Under the pieces are notes generated by a model, which worked only from the letters and a program-made list of their open reading frames with translations, made no database searches and had not been told where the DNA came from. Position numbers and translations under genes: made by a program. Of a stretch of DNA of 7,533 nucleotides, positions 1-5,728 are shown piece by piece; the stretch's first letter is position 1; every line of letters begins with the position of its first letter. Source of the stretch: an uncultured beta proteobacterium (lineage in GTDB: Bacteria; Pseudomonadota; Gammaproteobacteria; Burkholderiales; Rhodocyclaceae); contig CAIZHL010000298.1 in assembly GCA_903932755.1 (NCBI GenBank), positions 1 through 7,533 on the forward strand, read 5' to 3'.

Positions 1-1598
1 ACCGCTTCACCCGCTTCCAGGAGGTGGCGCGGATGATGGCGGAAAGCGTGAACGACGTCGCTACCGTGCAGCAGACCCTGATGCGCAATCTCGACCAGGC
101 AAACGCCGCCTTGTTCGCGCAGGCGCGCCTCTCCCGCGAACTGTCGCAGCGCCTGATGGGCGTGCGCATGGTGCCCTCCGAAAGCCTGGCCGAGCGCCTG
201 CACCGCGTGGTGCGGCAGGCGGCCAAGGATACCGGCAAGCGCGCCAACCTGGACATCCGCCACGGCCAGACCGAACTCGACCGCTCGGTGCTGGACAAGA
301 TGGCCGGCCCGCTCGAACACATGCTGCGCAACAGCGTCGCCCACGGCCTCGAAGACACGGCCACCCGCGTCGCCGCCGGCAAGGATGCCATCGGCCAGAT
401 CACGCTTTCGCTGGCGCAGGAAGGCAACGAAATCGTGGTTTCCATCGCCGATGACGGCGCCGGGCTCGACTTCGAACGCATACGGAACCGCGCCATCGAG
501 CACGGCCTGATCGCCCCCGATGCCAACCCCGACGAGGGCGCACTGGCGCAATTGGTCCTGCAGGCCGGCTTCACCACTGCCAAGGAGGTCACGACGCTGG
601 CCGGCCGCGGCGTCGGCATGGACGTGGTGAAGAACGAGACCACCAGCCTCGGTGGTCGCATCGAAATCTCATCGGTCACCGGACGCGGCGCGACCTTCCG
701 CGTGTATCTGCCGCTGACGCTGGCGGTCACGCAAGCGGTGCTGGTGACGGCCGGCAACCGGCGCTATGCGATTCCGTCCTCGATGATCGAGCAGGCCACG
801 GAGCACAGGCCAGAGGCCGCGGCACAGGTGCGCGCCGCAGGCAGCACCGAGTGGCTGGGAAATCGCTATCCCTATCACTACCTGGCCTCGCTGCTGGGAG
901 AGAAGGATGCGACCCCGCCGCAGCAGCGGCGCTACTGGATACTGCTGATCAAGGGCGGGACTGAACGCGTCGCGTTGGAAATCGACAGCCTTTCCGGCAA
1001 CCAGGAAGTCGTGGTCAAGGCCGTCGGACCGCAACTGGCACGCGTTCCCGGACTGGCCGGCGCCACGGTGCTGGGCAACGGCGAGGTGGTGCTGATCATC
1101 AACCCGATCGCGCTGTCGGCACGCGCCCTCGTCCACGCCGTCCCGGTGCTGGCGGAAGATGTCGCGGCGGAGGCCCCGGCCGCGAAGGCTGCAGCCGTGG
1201 TCGCCACCGCGGCGGCTCACGGCGCCGCAGCAGCAGTGATGGTGGTCGACGATTCGCTGACGGTGCGCAAGATCAGCGGTCGCCTGCTGGCGCGCCATGG
1301 CTACCATGTGCTGACCGCCAAGGATGGTGTCGATGCCCTCGAGCAGCTGGTCGACGTGATGCCTGACGTCATGCTGCTGGACATCGAAATGCCGCGCATG
1401 GACGGCTTCGAACTGGCGCGCAACATCCGCGGCGACAGGCGCCTGCAGCATATCCCCATCATCATGATCACCTCGCGCACCGCCGACAAGCACCGCCAGC
1501 ATGCCGAGGAAATCGGCGTGAATCACTATCTGGGCAAACCCTACGACGAAGATGACCTGCTGGCCTGCATCCGCCAGTGTCTCGAACATAAACCCTGA
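1..1598 (+). CDS. pilL: Hybrid CheA-type histidine kinase/response regulator, PilL/ChpA class (5'-truncated by window edge)
   Basis: This is the C-terminal part of a large chemosensory kinase. The frame is open to the left edge (first full codon at base 3), so the GTG at 24 is internal, not a start. Numbering residues from that codon: a helical dimerisation-like segment with the PilL-like phrase MMAESVNDV (about 4-60); a HATPase domain (about 85-230) with N-box N103/H107, G1 loop DDGAG (143-147) and G2 loop GRGVGMD (194-200); a CheW-like domain (about 235-370); an Ala-rich linker (377-404); and a receiver domain (405-524) with acidic pair D409/D410, phospho-acceptor D453, S484 and K505. All canonical ATP-binding and receiver residues are present, so the visible part looks active. 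The family relays signals from a type IV pilus chemoreceptor to CheY-like regulators at the inner membrane. The Hpt domains expected upstream are outside the window. An ordinary flagellar CheA is less likely because of the fused receiver. Only the ChpA/PilL subfamily assignment is uncertain. Confidence 0.9.
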   Translation, partial: RFTRFQEVARMMAESVNDVATVQQTLMRNLDQANAALFAQARLSRELSQRLMGVRMVPSESLAERLHRVVRQAAKDTGKRANLDIRHGQTELDRSVLDKMAGPLEHMLRNSVAHGLEDTATRVAAGKDAIGQITLSLAQEGNEIVVSIADDGAGLDFERIRNRAIEHGLIAPDANPDEGALAQLVLQAGFTTAKEVTTLAGRGVGMDVVKNETTSLGGRIEISSVTGRGATFRVYLPLTLAVTQAVLVTAGNRRYAIPSSMIEQATEHRPEAAAQVRAAGSTEWLGNRYPYHYLASLLGEKDATPPQQRRYWILLIKGGTERVALEIDSLSGNQEVVVKAVGPQLARVPGLAGATVLGNGEVVLIINPIALSARALVHAVPVLAEDVAAEAPAAKAAAVVATAAAHGAAAAVMVVDDSLTVRKISGRLLARHGYHVLTAKDGVDALEQLVDVMPDVMLLDIEMPRMDGFELARNIRGDRRLQHIPIIMITSRTADKHRQHAEEIGVNHYLGKPYDEDDLLACIRQCLEHKP

Positions 1599-1639
1599 TT
1601 CGCGCCGGGCAGGGCCTGAAGGCCGCGATCCGACCAAGC

Positions 1640-1644
1640 GAGGA
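1640..1644 (+). promoter_or_regulatory. Ribosome binding site of the VOC gene
   Basis: GAGGA lies 5 nt before the ATG at 1650. It supports that start codon over any downstream alternative. The 51-bp gap after the kinase gene shows no terminator with a T-tract, only a 4-bp GGCC/GGCC stem, so read-through from the kinase gene is possible. Confidence 0.65.
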
Positions 1645-1649
1645 CAGCC

Positions 1650-2135
1650 ATGACGCAACACGCCGCCGCACGCCCCTTCAAGGTGCTCGGCATCCAGCAG
1701 ATCGCCATCGGCGGCCCCTCCAAGGAGCGCCTGAAGAAGCTCTGGGTCGAAATGTTCGGCCTTGCCGTGAGCGGAAATTACGTCAGCGAGCGGGAAAACG
1801 TGGACGAGGACATCACCCAGATGGGCAGCGGCCCTTTCAAGGTGGAGGTCGACCTGATGCAGCCGCTCGATCCGGCAAAGAAGCCGGCGGTGCACGAACC
1901 GCCGCTCAACCACGTCGGGCTCTGGATCGACGACCTGCCGAAAGCCGTGGAATGGCTCACCGCGCAGGGCGTGCGCTTTGCTCCGGGCGGGATCCGCAAG
2001 GGCGCCGCGGGCTTCGACATCACATTCCTGCATCCCAAGGCCAACGAACAGTTTCCGATTGCCGGCGAAGGCGTGCTGATCGAACTGGTTCAGGCCCCCG
2101 CCGAAGTCATCGACGCCTTCGCACGGCTCGCCTGA
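1650..2135 (+). CDS. VOC-fold (glyoxalase/epimerase superfamily) protein, methylmalonyl-CoA epimerase-like
   Basis: This is a 161-residue cytosolic protein with two beta-alpha-beta-beta-beta modules, about 11-80 and 84-150. The phrases LMQPLDP (69-75), [10 protein letters not shown] (87-96), TFLHPKA (125-131) and GVLIELVQ (141-148) follow the methylmalonyl-CoA epimerase pattern, and the length is close to that family's. Metal ligands in VOC enzymes sit at four fixed places. By eye these are Q17 (usually His), D68 (usually Gln/Glu), H88 and E145. Gln at the first place is also used by human glyoxalase I, so a metal site may still form. The start ATG has a good ribosome binding site. The gene follows the kinase gene by 51 bp in the same direction and converges on the diguanylate cyclase gene. 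Epimerase activity is inferred only; a lactoylglutathione lyase-like enzyme or another VOC lyase or dioxygenase is possible. VOC fold is near certain, substrate is not. Confidence 0.8.
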   Translation: MTQHAAARPFKVLGIQQIAIGGPSKERLKKLWVEMFGLAVSGNYVSERENVDEDITQMGSGPFKVEVDLMQPLDPAKKPAVHEPPLNHVGLWIDDLPKAVEWLTAQGVRFAPGGIRKGAAGFDITFLHPKANEQFPIAGEGVLIELVQAPAEVIDAFARLA

Positions 2136-2177
2136 GCGCAACCGGGCAAGGCGTGGTCCGCGTGAACGGGCCTGCTG

Positions 2178-4010
2178 CTATCCGGAATGCACCCGGAAGC
2201 ACCCGCGTCCAGCCTCCTTGGCCGCGTACATCGCCCGGTCCGCTCGGCGCACCAGTTCCGCCGGCGACAGGTCGCCCCCGGAAAACACTGCAACGCCGAC
2301 GCTGCCGGTAACTTCGAGCGGCATGCCGAGCACGCGCATCGGCTCGCGCAAACCGGCGACGATCTTGTCCGCCATTCGATCGGCATCGGCAGCGCTGCCG
2401 ATCGCCGCCAGGACGATGGCGAATTCGTCGCCGCCCAGGCGCGCCACGGTATCGACCTCGCGCACCGCTGCGCGGAAACGCTCCGCTGCGCTGCGCAGCA
2501 CCTCATCGCCGATGGCATGTCCATAACTGTCGTTGATCGCCTTGAAGTGATCGAGGTCGACCAGCAGCAAGGCTGTCTGGCCCTGGCTGCGCCGCGCCTG
2601 CTGCATCGACTGCTCCAGCCGGGCGTCGAACAGCAGGCGGTTGGCAAGCCCGGTCAGAGTATCGGTGTGGGCCAGGGCCTGCAACTGGCGCTCATTCTCC
2701 CGCAGCCGGGCATTGGCCTCTTCCAGTTCCGTCGTGCGCTCGGCAACGCGCCGTTCGAGACTCGCCTCGGATCGTTGCAGCGCACCCACCATCTGCTGCT
2801 TGGTGGCCAGCGCCTCGCTTTGCGCCGCATCTTTCGCGCGCCTCAGGCCATTGATCCGGTCGGCCAGGGCGAAGGAGAGCAGCAGCATTTCCAGTGCCGA
2901 GCCCATTTGCATGGCATAGAAACTGAGGAAGGTGGTCGGCAGCAGGTTCAGGTTGCGCAGGCCGACCACGGCGACACCAAGCAGCAGCACGGTCCACGCC
3001 AGCAGGAAGGTGCTTGCCCCGGGTCTGCCGGCGCGCCAGCAGCGCAGTCCGGCAAGTACCGCCACCACGGCAAACGTGACGCCGGTCAGGGAAGTCAGGA
3101 TGGCGGCGAGTCGATAGGGCGCGGCCAGGGCCACCACGATGCACACGGCGAACAAGGCAGCCAGCCCGGTAACGGCGCCGTCCAGGCGCGGCAGATTACG
3201 TCGCGTCTCGAGAAAGCCGCGGGTGAACAAGGCGCCGAACAGGCCGGCAGCGGCAAAACCGACGGTAAAGGCCAGGTTGCCCCACGTCGGCCAGTCCGGC
3301 CAGAGAAACTGGTTGCCCAGGCCATTCAGGGAAAGCTGGCCGACGGCCATGCTGGCCGCGAACAGGACATAGGTCAGGTAATTGTGATCGCGCAGCGAAA
3401 ACCACAACAGCAGGTTGTAGAGCGCCAGCGCCAGCAACATGCCGAAATAGACGGAAAGCACAGCGTAGCTGGCCTGTGAATCCGGCCAGAATACCCCGGC
3501 CTGCCACAAGCGCAGGGGGACCGTCAGCGTGCCTTCGGAAACGACCCGCAACCAGACGGTGCCGGTGCCGGTTTCGCCGAGGCGGACCGGAAACACGAAG
3601 TTGCGATGCGGCAAGGGTCGCCGGGCAAAAGGCAGTCGGTCGCCGGTGGCCATGTAGGCGCCTTCGGGACCGAAGTACTCAACGCTGTCCAGGGTGGGGA
3701 AAGACACTTCCAGCAACCAGTCGCGCGGCGCGGCGGGATCCGGCTCAAGCTCGACGCGCAACCACCATGCAGACGACGAATAGCCGAAATTGATGGCCGC
3801 GTCGCCCGTGACCGGCGCCGGCCGGAACTCGTTGCCGCGATTCTGCACATCGGCCAGCGACAGGCGCCCGCCGGGGTCTTCCAAGATCGACACCTGGCTT
3901 GCGAGACCGATCGAAGCGACGCCGGGCATCAGGCGCACCGCCGCAATGCCGGTGCCGATATGGCACAACCAGCAGCACAGCAGCAACATCAGGGCAGAAG
4001 TCCGCGGCAC
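2178..4010 (-). CDS. Membrane diguanylate cyclase: 7TMR-DISM sensor with GGDEF output domain
   Basis: This is a 610-residue inner-membrane enzyme predicted to make c-di-GMP from two GTP in response to a periplasmic cue. Order: signal peptide or N-terminal helix (about 1-24); periplasmic 7TMR-DISM extracellular-2-like beta domain (about 30-170); seven hydrophobic segments (about 181-204, 210-228, 244-266, 278-297, 301-322, 333-352, 360-383); a charged coiled-coil (about 386-447); and GGDEF (449-605). The cyclase signature GGDEF is intact at 526-530, with metal-binding D485, substrate-binding N493/D494, and an RxxD inhibitory site REVD (517-520) at the standard five-residue spacing. It should therefore be active and product-inhibited. 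No EAL domain is present. The start is GTG at 4010, with GGGAA 5 nt upstream and an in-frame stop before any other start; ATG at codon 8 is the alternative. It is divergent from the porin gene and convergent with the VOC gene (42-bp gap). The ligand is unknown; DISMED2 domains are often thought to bind carbohydrates. Confidence 0.93.
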   Translation of the reverse strand: MPRTSALMLLLCCWLCHIGTGIAAVRLMPGVASIGLASQVSILEDPGGRLSLADVQNRGNEFRPAPVTGDAAINFGYSSSAWWLRVELEPDPAAPRDWLLEVSFPTLDSVEYFGPEGAYMATGDRLPFARRPLPHRNFVFPVRLGETGTGTVWLRVVSEGTLTVPLRLWQAGVFWPDSQASYAVLSVYFGMLLALALYNLLLWFSLRDHNYLTYVLFAASMAVGQLSLNGLGNQFLWPDWPTWGNLAFTVGFAAAGLFGALFTRGFLETRRNLPRLDGAVTGLAALFAVCIVVALAAPYRLAAILTSLTGVTFAVVAVLAGLRCWRAGRPGASTFLLAWTVLLLGVAVVGLRNLNLLPTTFLSFYAMQMGSALEMLLLSFALADRINGLRRAKDAAQSEALATKQQMVGALQRSEASLERRVAERTTELEEANARLRENERQLQALAHTDTLTGLANRLLFDARLEQSMQQARRSQGQTALLLVDLDHFKAINDSYGHAIGDEVLRSAAERFRAAVREVDTVARLGGDEFAIVLAAIGSAADADRMADKIVAGLREPMRVLGMPLEVTGSVGVAVFSGGDLSPAELVRRADRAMYAAKEAGRGCFRVHSG

Positions 4011-4038
4011 GGAAGTTCCCGGTTGGGAGGCTGTTCAA

Positions 4039-4044
4039 ATTCTA
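4039..4044 (-). promoter_or_regulatory. Possible -10 element for the diguanylate cyclase gene
   Basis: On the minus strand TAGAAT lies about 29 bp before the GTG start. It matches the sigma-70 -10 consensus at five of six positions, but no good -35 hexamer is found 16-19 bp upstream. This is a candidate only. Confidence 0.25.
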
Positions 4045-4104
4045 TCCCATTGGCAACCTCCCCCATTGCGCCGCGCTGCCGATTGACCCCCTTGGATCAC
4101 CACT

Positions 4105-4127
4105 TGTTCGGTAAAATTCATGTTCGG
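4105..4127 (+). promoter_or_regulatory. Possible -10 element flanked by TGTTCGG direct repeats, porin promoter candidate
   Basis: TAAAAT at 4112-4117 is a plausible sigma-70 -10 hexamer for the porin gene. It is flanked by two copies of TGTTCGG (4105-4111 and 4121-4127), 16 bp start to start. Possible -35 hexamers upstream are badly spaced: TTGACC at 4083-4088 gives a 23-bp spacer and TTGGAT at 4092-4097 gives 14 bp. An activator-dependent promoter would fit. The predicted 5' UTR would be about 140 nt. Confidence 0.3.
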
Positions 4128-4130
4128 CGT

Positions 4131-4144
4131 GCATTCCGGAATGC
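4131..4144. promoter_or_regulatory. Perfect 14-bp palindrome, candidate operator
   Basis: GCATTCCGGAATGC is identical to its own reverse complement. It sits in the divergent region between the cyclase and porin genes, 14 bp downstream of the TAAAAT candidate -10 and 122 bp before the porin start. The position suits an operator bound by a dimeric regulator. No gene for such a regulator is adjacent, and the palindrome is not a site I can assign to a known regulator. Confidence 0.35.
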
Positions 4145-4266
4145 CATGCTCCTCGCATCCCGGGCCAACTCGAAGCCGATACCCACCAAACTCGACGTGG
4201 CCGACTTGCATGAAGTTGGTTACGGTATCTGCGCCACCCGCCCGACCTTTTGAAGAAGCCGCCGCC

Positions 4267-5547
4267 ATGAACCGTTTCGCTTTTATCGCCCTGTCCATTT
4301 TCGCCATCGCAACATCCGCGCGGGCTGAAGAAGAGCCCCTACCCGACTTTGCGCAGGACACGCTGAGCGGGGACTGGGGCGGCGCCCGCAGCGCTGCGGC
4401 GAAGAACGGATTCCTTTTCGAAGGCGGCATCAAGGTCGACGCCTTGCGCAATCGCGGCGCGCTAAAGGATGGCAGCAAAACCGTCAGCCACATCGATCTG
4501 AAGCTGAAGATGGATCTCGACAAGGCGGCCGGCTGGCAGGGCGGCAGTGCCCTGATCAACATCGTCAGCGATAGTGGTTGGGGACCGAATGCGCGTCTCG
4601 TCGGCTCCCAGTTGGGCGTCACCAACATCGAGGTCGGCGCACCGACCACGACAAGGCTGTTTCAGGCATGGCTGCAGCAAAGCTTTCTCGACGATCGTCT
4701 GTCGGTGCTGGCCGGCCTCTATCCGATCGACTCCGAGTTCTTCGCCATGGATGCGGCGGGGGTGTTCCTCGGTCCGCAATATGGCACGCCGGCGGAACTG
4801 GCGCTGACGGACACGCCGTCGGTGTTCAACAATTCGGCATTCGGCATCCGCGCGCGGTGGGCCATTGCACCATCGCTTTACGCAATGGGCGCGGTGCTCG
4901 ACGGCGTTCCGAACGATCCGGCGCACCCGAAACGAACGAGGATCCGCTTCGACGACGGTGACGGGACTTTCAGCATCGGCGAGTTCGGCTGGCTGCCCGA
5001 GGCGGAGAACGAGAAATTCAAGGGGCATGCCAAGGTCGCGCTCGGCTTCTGGGGCTACAGCGCCCAACGCGCCGATCAGCGGGATACGGCGAATATCGAT
5101 GCCGGCAACATCGCCGGCCCGGCAAGGAAGATGCGGTCAAGGGGCGGCTACGTCCTCGGCGAACGGACCCTGCTGCATCTCGGCGGCAGCGACGACCGCT
5201 TCATTTCCGGTTTCGCCCGCTATACCTTCGGCGATGGCGACTCGACGGCACTCGATAAAACGCTCAATCTCGGCGCACACCTCCGGGGCCCGGCAGCTTC
5301 GCGGCCGGAGGACATCGTCGGACTGGCCTGGACGCGCGGCTGGCTATCCTCAAAATGGCGCGATGCACAGACCATCGGCGGAATAGCCACCGAGCATGCC
5401 GAAGACGCGCTGGAACTCACCTACCGCTACAGTGTCACGCCCTGGTTGGCGATCCAGCCCAATGTCCAGTACATCCGCAATCCCGGCGGCACAAGCGGCA
5501 CATCGAACGCCAAACTGATCGGCGTGCGCCTGGAACTCGCACTGTAG
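4267..5547 (+). CDS. OprB-family carbohydrate-selective porin
   Basis: This is a 426-residue outer-membrane beta-barrel expected to allow passive uptake of sugars or other small solutes. A Sec signal peptide covers 1-20 and ends in ARA before EEEP; the mature protein is about 406 residues. The OprB hallmark SGDWGGAR occurs at 34-41. It is followed by alternating amphipathic strands with aromatic girdles, such as LFQAWLQQSF (131-140), the stretch GLYPIDSEFF (150-159), and late strands around 311-321 and 381-423. The start at 4267 is chosen because the signal peptide begins there and GAAGAAG (4252-4258) lies 8 nt upstream. An in-frame ATG at 4120 would add a Pro-rich leader that hides the signal. 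The last residue is Leu (ELAL) instead of the usual terminal Phe/Trp. Length matches the family. The gene diverges from a membrane diguanylate cyclase gene and converges on pccA. No sugar transporter or catabolic gene is beside it, so the substrate is unknown. Confidence 0.88.
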   Translation: MNRFAFIALSIFAIATSARAEEEPLPDFAQDTLSGDWGGARSAAAKNGFLFEGGIKVDALRNRGALKDGSKTVSHIDLKLKMDLDKAAGWQGGSALINIVSDSGWGPNARLVGSQLGVTNIEVGAPTTTRLFQAWLQQSFLDDRLSVLAGLYPIDSEFFAMDAAGVFLGPQYGTPAELALTDTPSVFNNSAFGIRARWAIAPSLYAMGAVLDGVPNDPAHPKRTRIRFDDGDGTFSIGEFGWLPEAENEKFKGHAKVALGFWGYSAQRADQRDTANIDAGNIAGPARKMRSRGGYVLGERTLLHLGGSDDRFISGFARYTFGDGDSTALDKTLNLGAHLRGPAASRPEDIVGLAWTRGWLSSKWRDAQTIGGIATEHAEDALELTYRYSVTPWLAIQPNVQYIRNPGGTSGTSNAKLIGVRLELAL

Positions 5548-5598
5548 AAAAAGTCGGCGCTGGCGGAACGGCGGCGCATCGGGCCCTTGTCGGGCACC

Positions 5599-5624
5599 TC
5601 GGTCGGCCCTGCATGGCCGACCGA
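5599..5624. repeat. Perfect 10-bp stem with 6-nt loop
   Basis: TCGGTCGGCC (5599-5608) pairs perfectly with GGCCGACCGA (5615-5624) around the loop CTGCAT. No T-tract follows on either strand, so it is not a classical intrinsic terminator on its own. It lies inside the larger inverted repeat. Confidence 0.65.
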
Positions 5625-5625
5625 C

Positions 5626-5668
5626 CGGCGCGGGCGCGAAGCAGTGCTTCGCGACATCCCCCGCGCCG
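5626..5668. repeat. Two stacked hairpins: 9-bp outer stem and 8-bp inner stem
   Basis: The outer arms CGGCGCGGG (5626-5634) and CCCGCGCCG (5660-5668) pair fully. Directly adjoining inside, CGCGAAGC (5635-5642) pairs with GCTTCGCG (5646-5653) over a 3-nt AGT loop. A 6-nt bulge (5654-5659) lies on the right side. The right arm shares bases 5664-5668 with the arm of the 18-bp outer repeat, so the two pairings exclude each other at those bases. Confidence 0.6.
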
Positions 5669-5697
5669 TTCCACCAGCGCCGTCCGCAAGGGATACC

Positions 5698-5728
5698 GTC
5701 TCCGGCTCGGCCGGAGACATAACTTTTT
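5698..5728 (+). terminator. Intrinsic terminator-like hairpin for the porin gene
   Basis: GTCTCCGGC (5698-5706) pairs perfectly with GCCGGAGAC (5710-5718) around a TCG loop. After a 5-nt ATAAC spacer comes a TTTTTATTT run (5724-5732), on the + strand. The T-run overlaps the pccA stop codon region on the opposite strand. The spacer makes it a non-ideal intrinsic terminator. On the minus strand the same hairpin follows the pccA stop by 8 nt but lacks a U-run, so termination of pccA there would be weaker or need another factor. Confidence 0.6.

Larger units (their letters stand above)
5553..5684. repeat. Multi-hairpin inverted-repeat element between convergent genes
   Basis: Terminal arms GGCGCTGGCGGAACGGCG (5556-5573) and CGCCGTTCCACCAGCGCC (5664-5681) are complementary at 17 of 18 positions, with one C/A mismatch at 5564/5673. 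Together they span 126 bp. The triplet GTC flanks both ends (5553-5555 and 5682-5684), which could be a 3-bp target duplication or chance. Inside lie two further inverted repeats. The element has no ORF that looks real and begins 5 bp after the porin stop. It could be a palindromic repetitive element or MITE, or a structured 3' end for the porin transcript. Copy number in the genome, which I cannot see, would decide. Confidence 0.55.

Noticed and set aside
24..26. GTG at 24 as the start of the kinase gene
   Set aside because: The frame is open to the window edge and the residues before it (RFTRFQE) continue the PilL-like conserved helix. The protein also lacks its expected N-terminal Hpt domains if started here.
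1610..1624. GGCC TGAA GGCC stem after the kinase gene as a terminator
   Set aside because: Only 4 bp of stem and no following T-run; read-through into the VOC gene is more likely.
669..2141. 490-codon open frame on the minus strand opposite the kinase and VOC genes
   Set aside because: It is a GC-rich shadow of two real genes. Its product is rich in His, Arg, Gln and Asp without domain motifs, and it crosses the gap between two well-supported genes.
2181..2190. TCCGGAATGC shared with the palindrome at 4135-4144
   Set aside because: This copy lies in the last codons of the cyclase gene, is not palindromic there, and a 10-base match in 7.5 kb is within chance for GC-rich sequence.
2187..3479. 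430-codon open frame on the plus strand opposite the diguanylate cyclase gene
   Set aside because: The sense strand encodes a complete, motif-rich cyclase. The antisense product is low-complexity (Gln, Gly, Arg rich) and has no recognisable fold.
4046..4070. Possible sigma-54 promoter (TGGCAAC ... TTGC)
   Set aside because: The spacing between the GG and GC elements is 14 nt, not the required 10.
4120..4266. In-frame upstream extension of the porin from ATG 4120
   Set aside because: The added 49 residues are Pro/Ser rich and would bury the clear signal peptide that starts at 4267. The region also holds the palindrome and promoter candidates.
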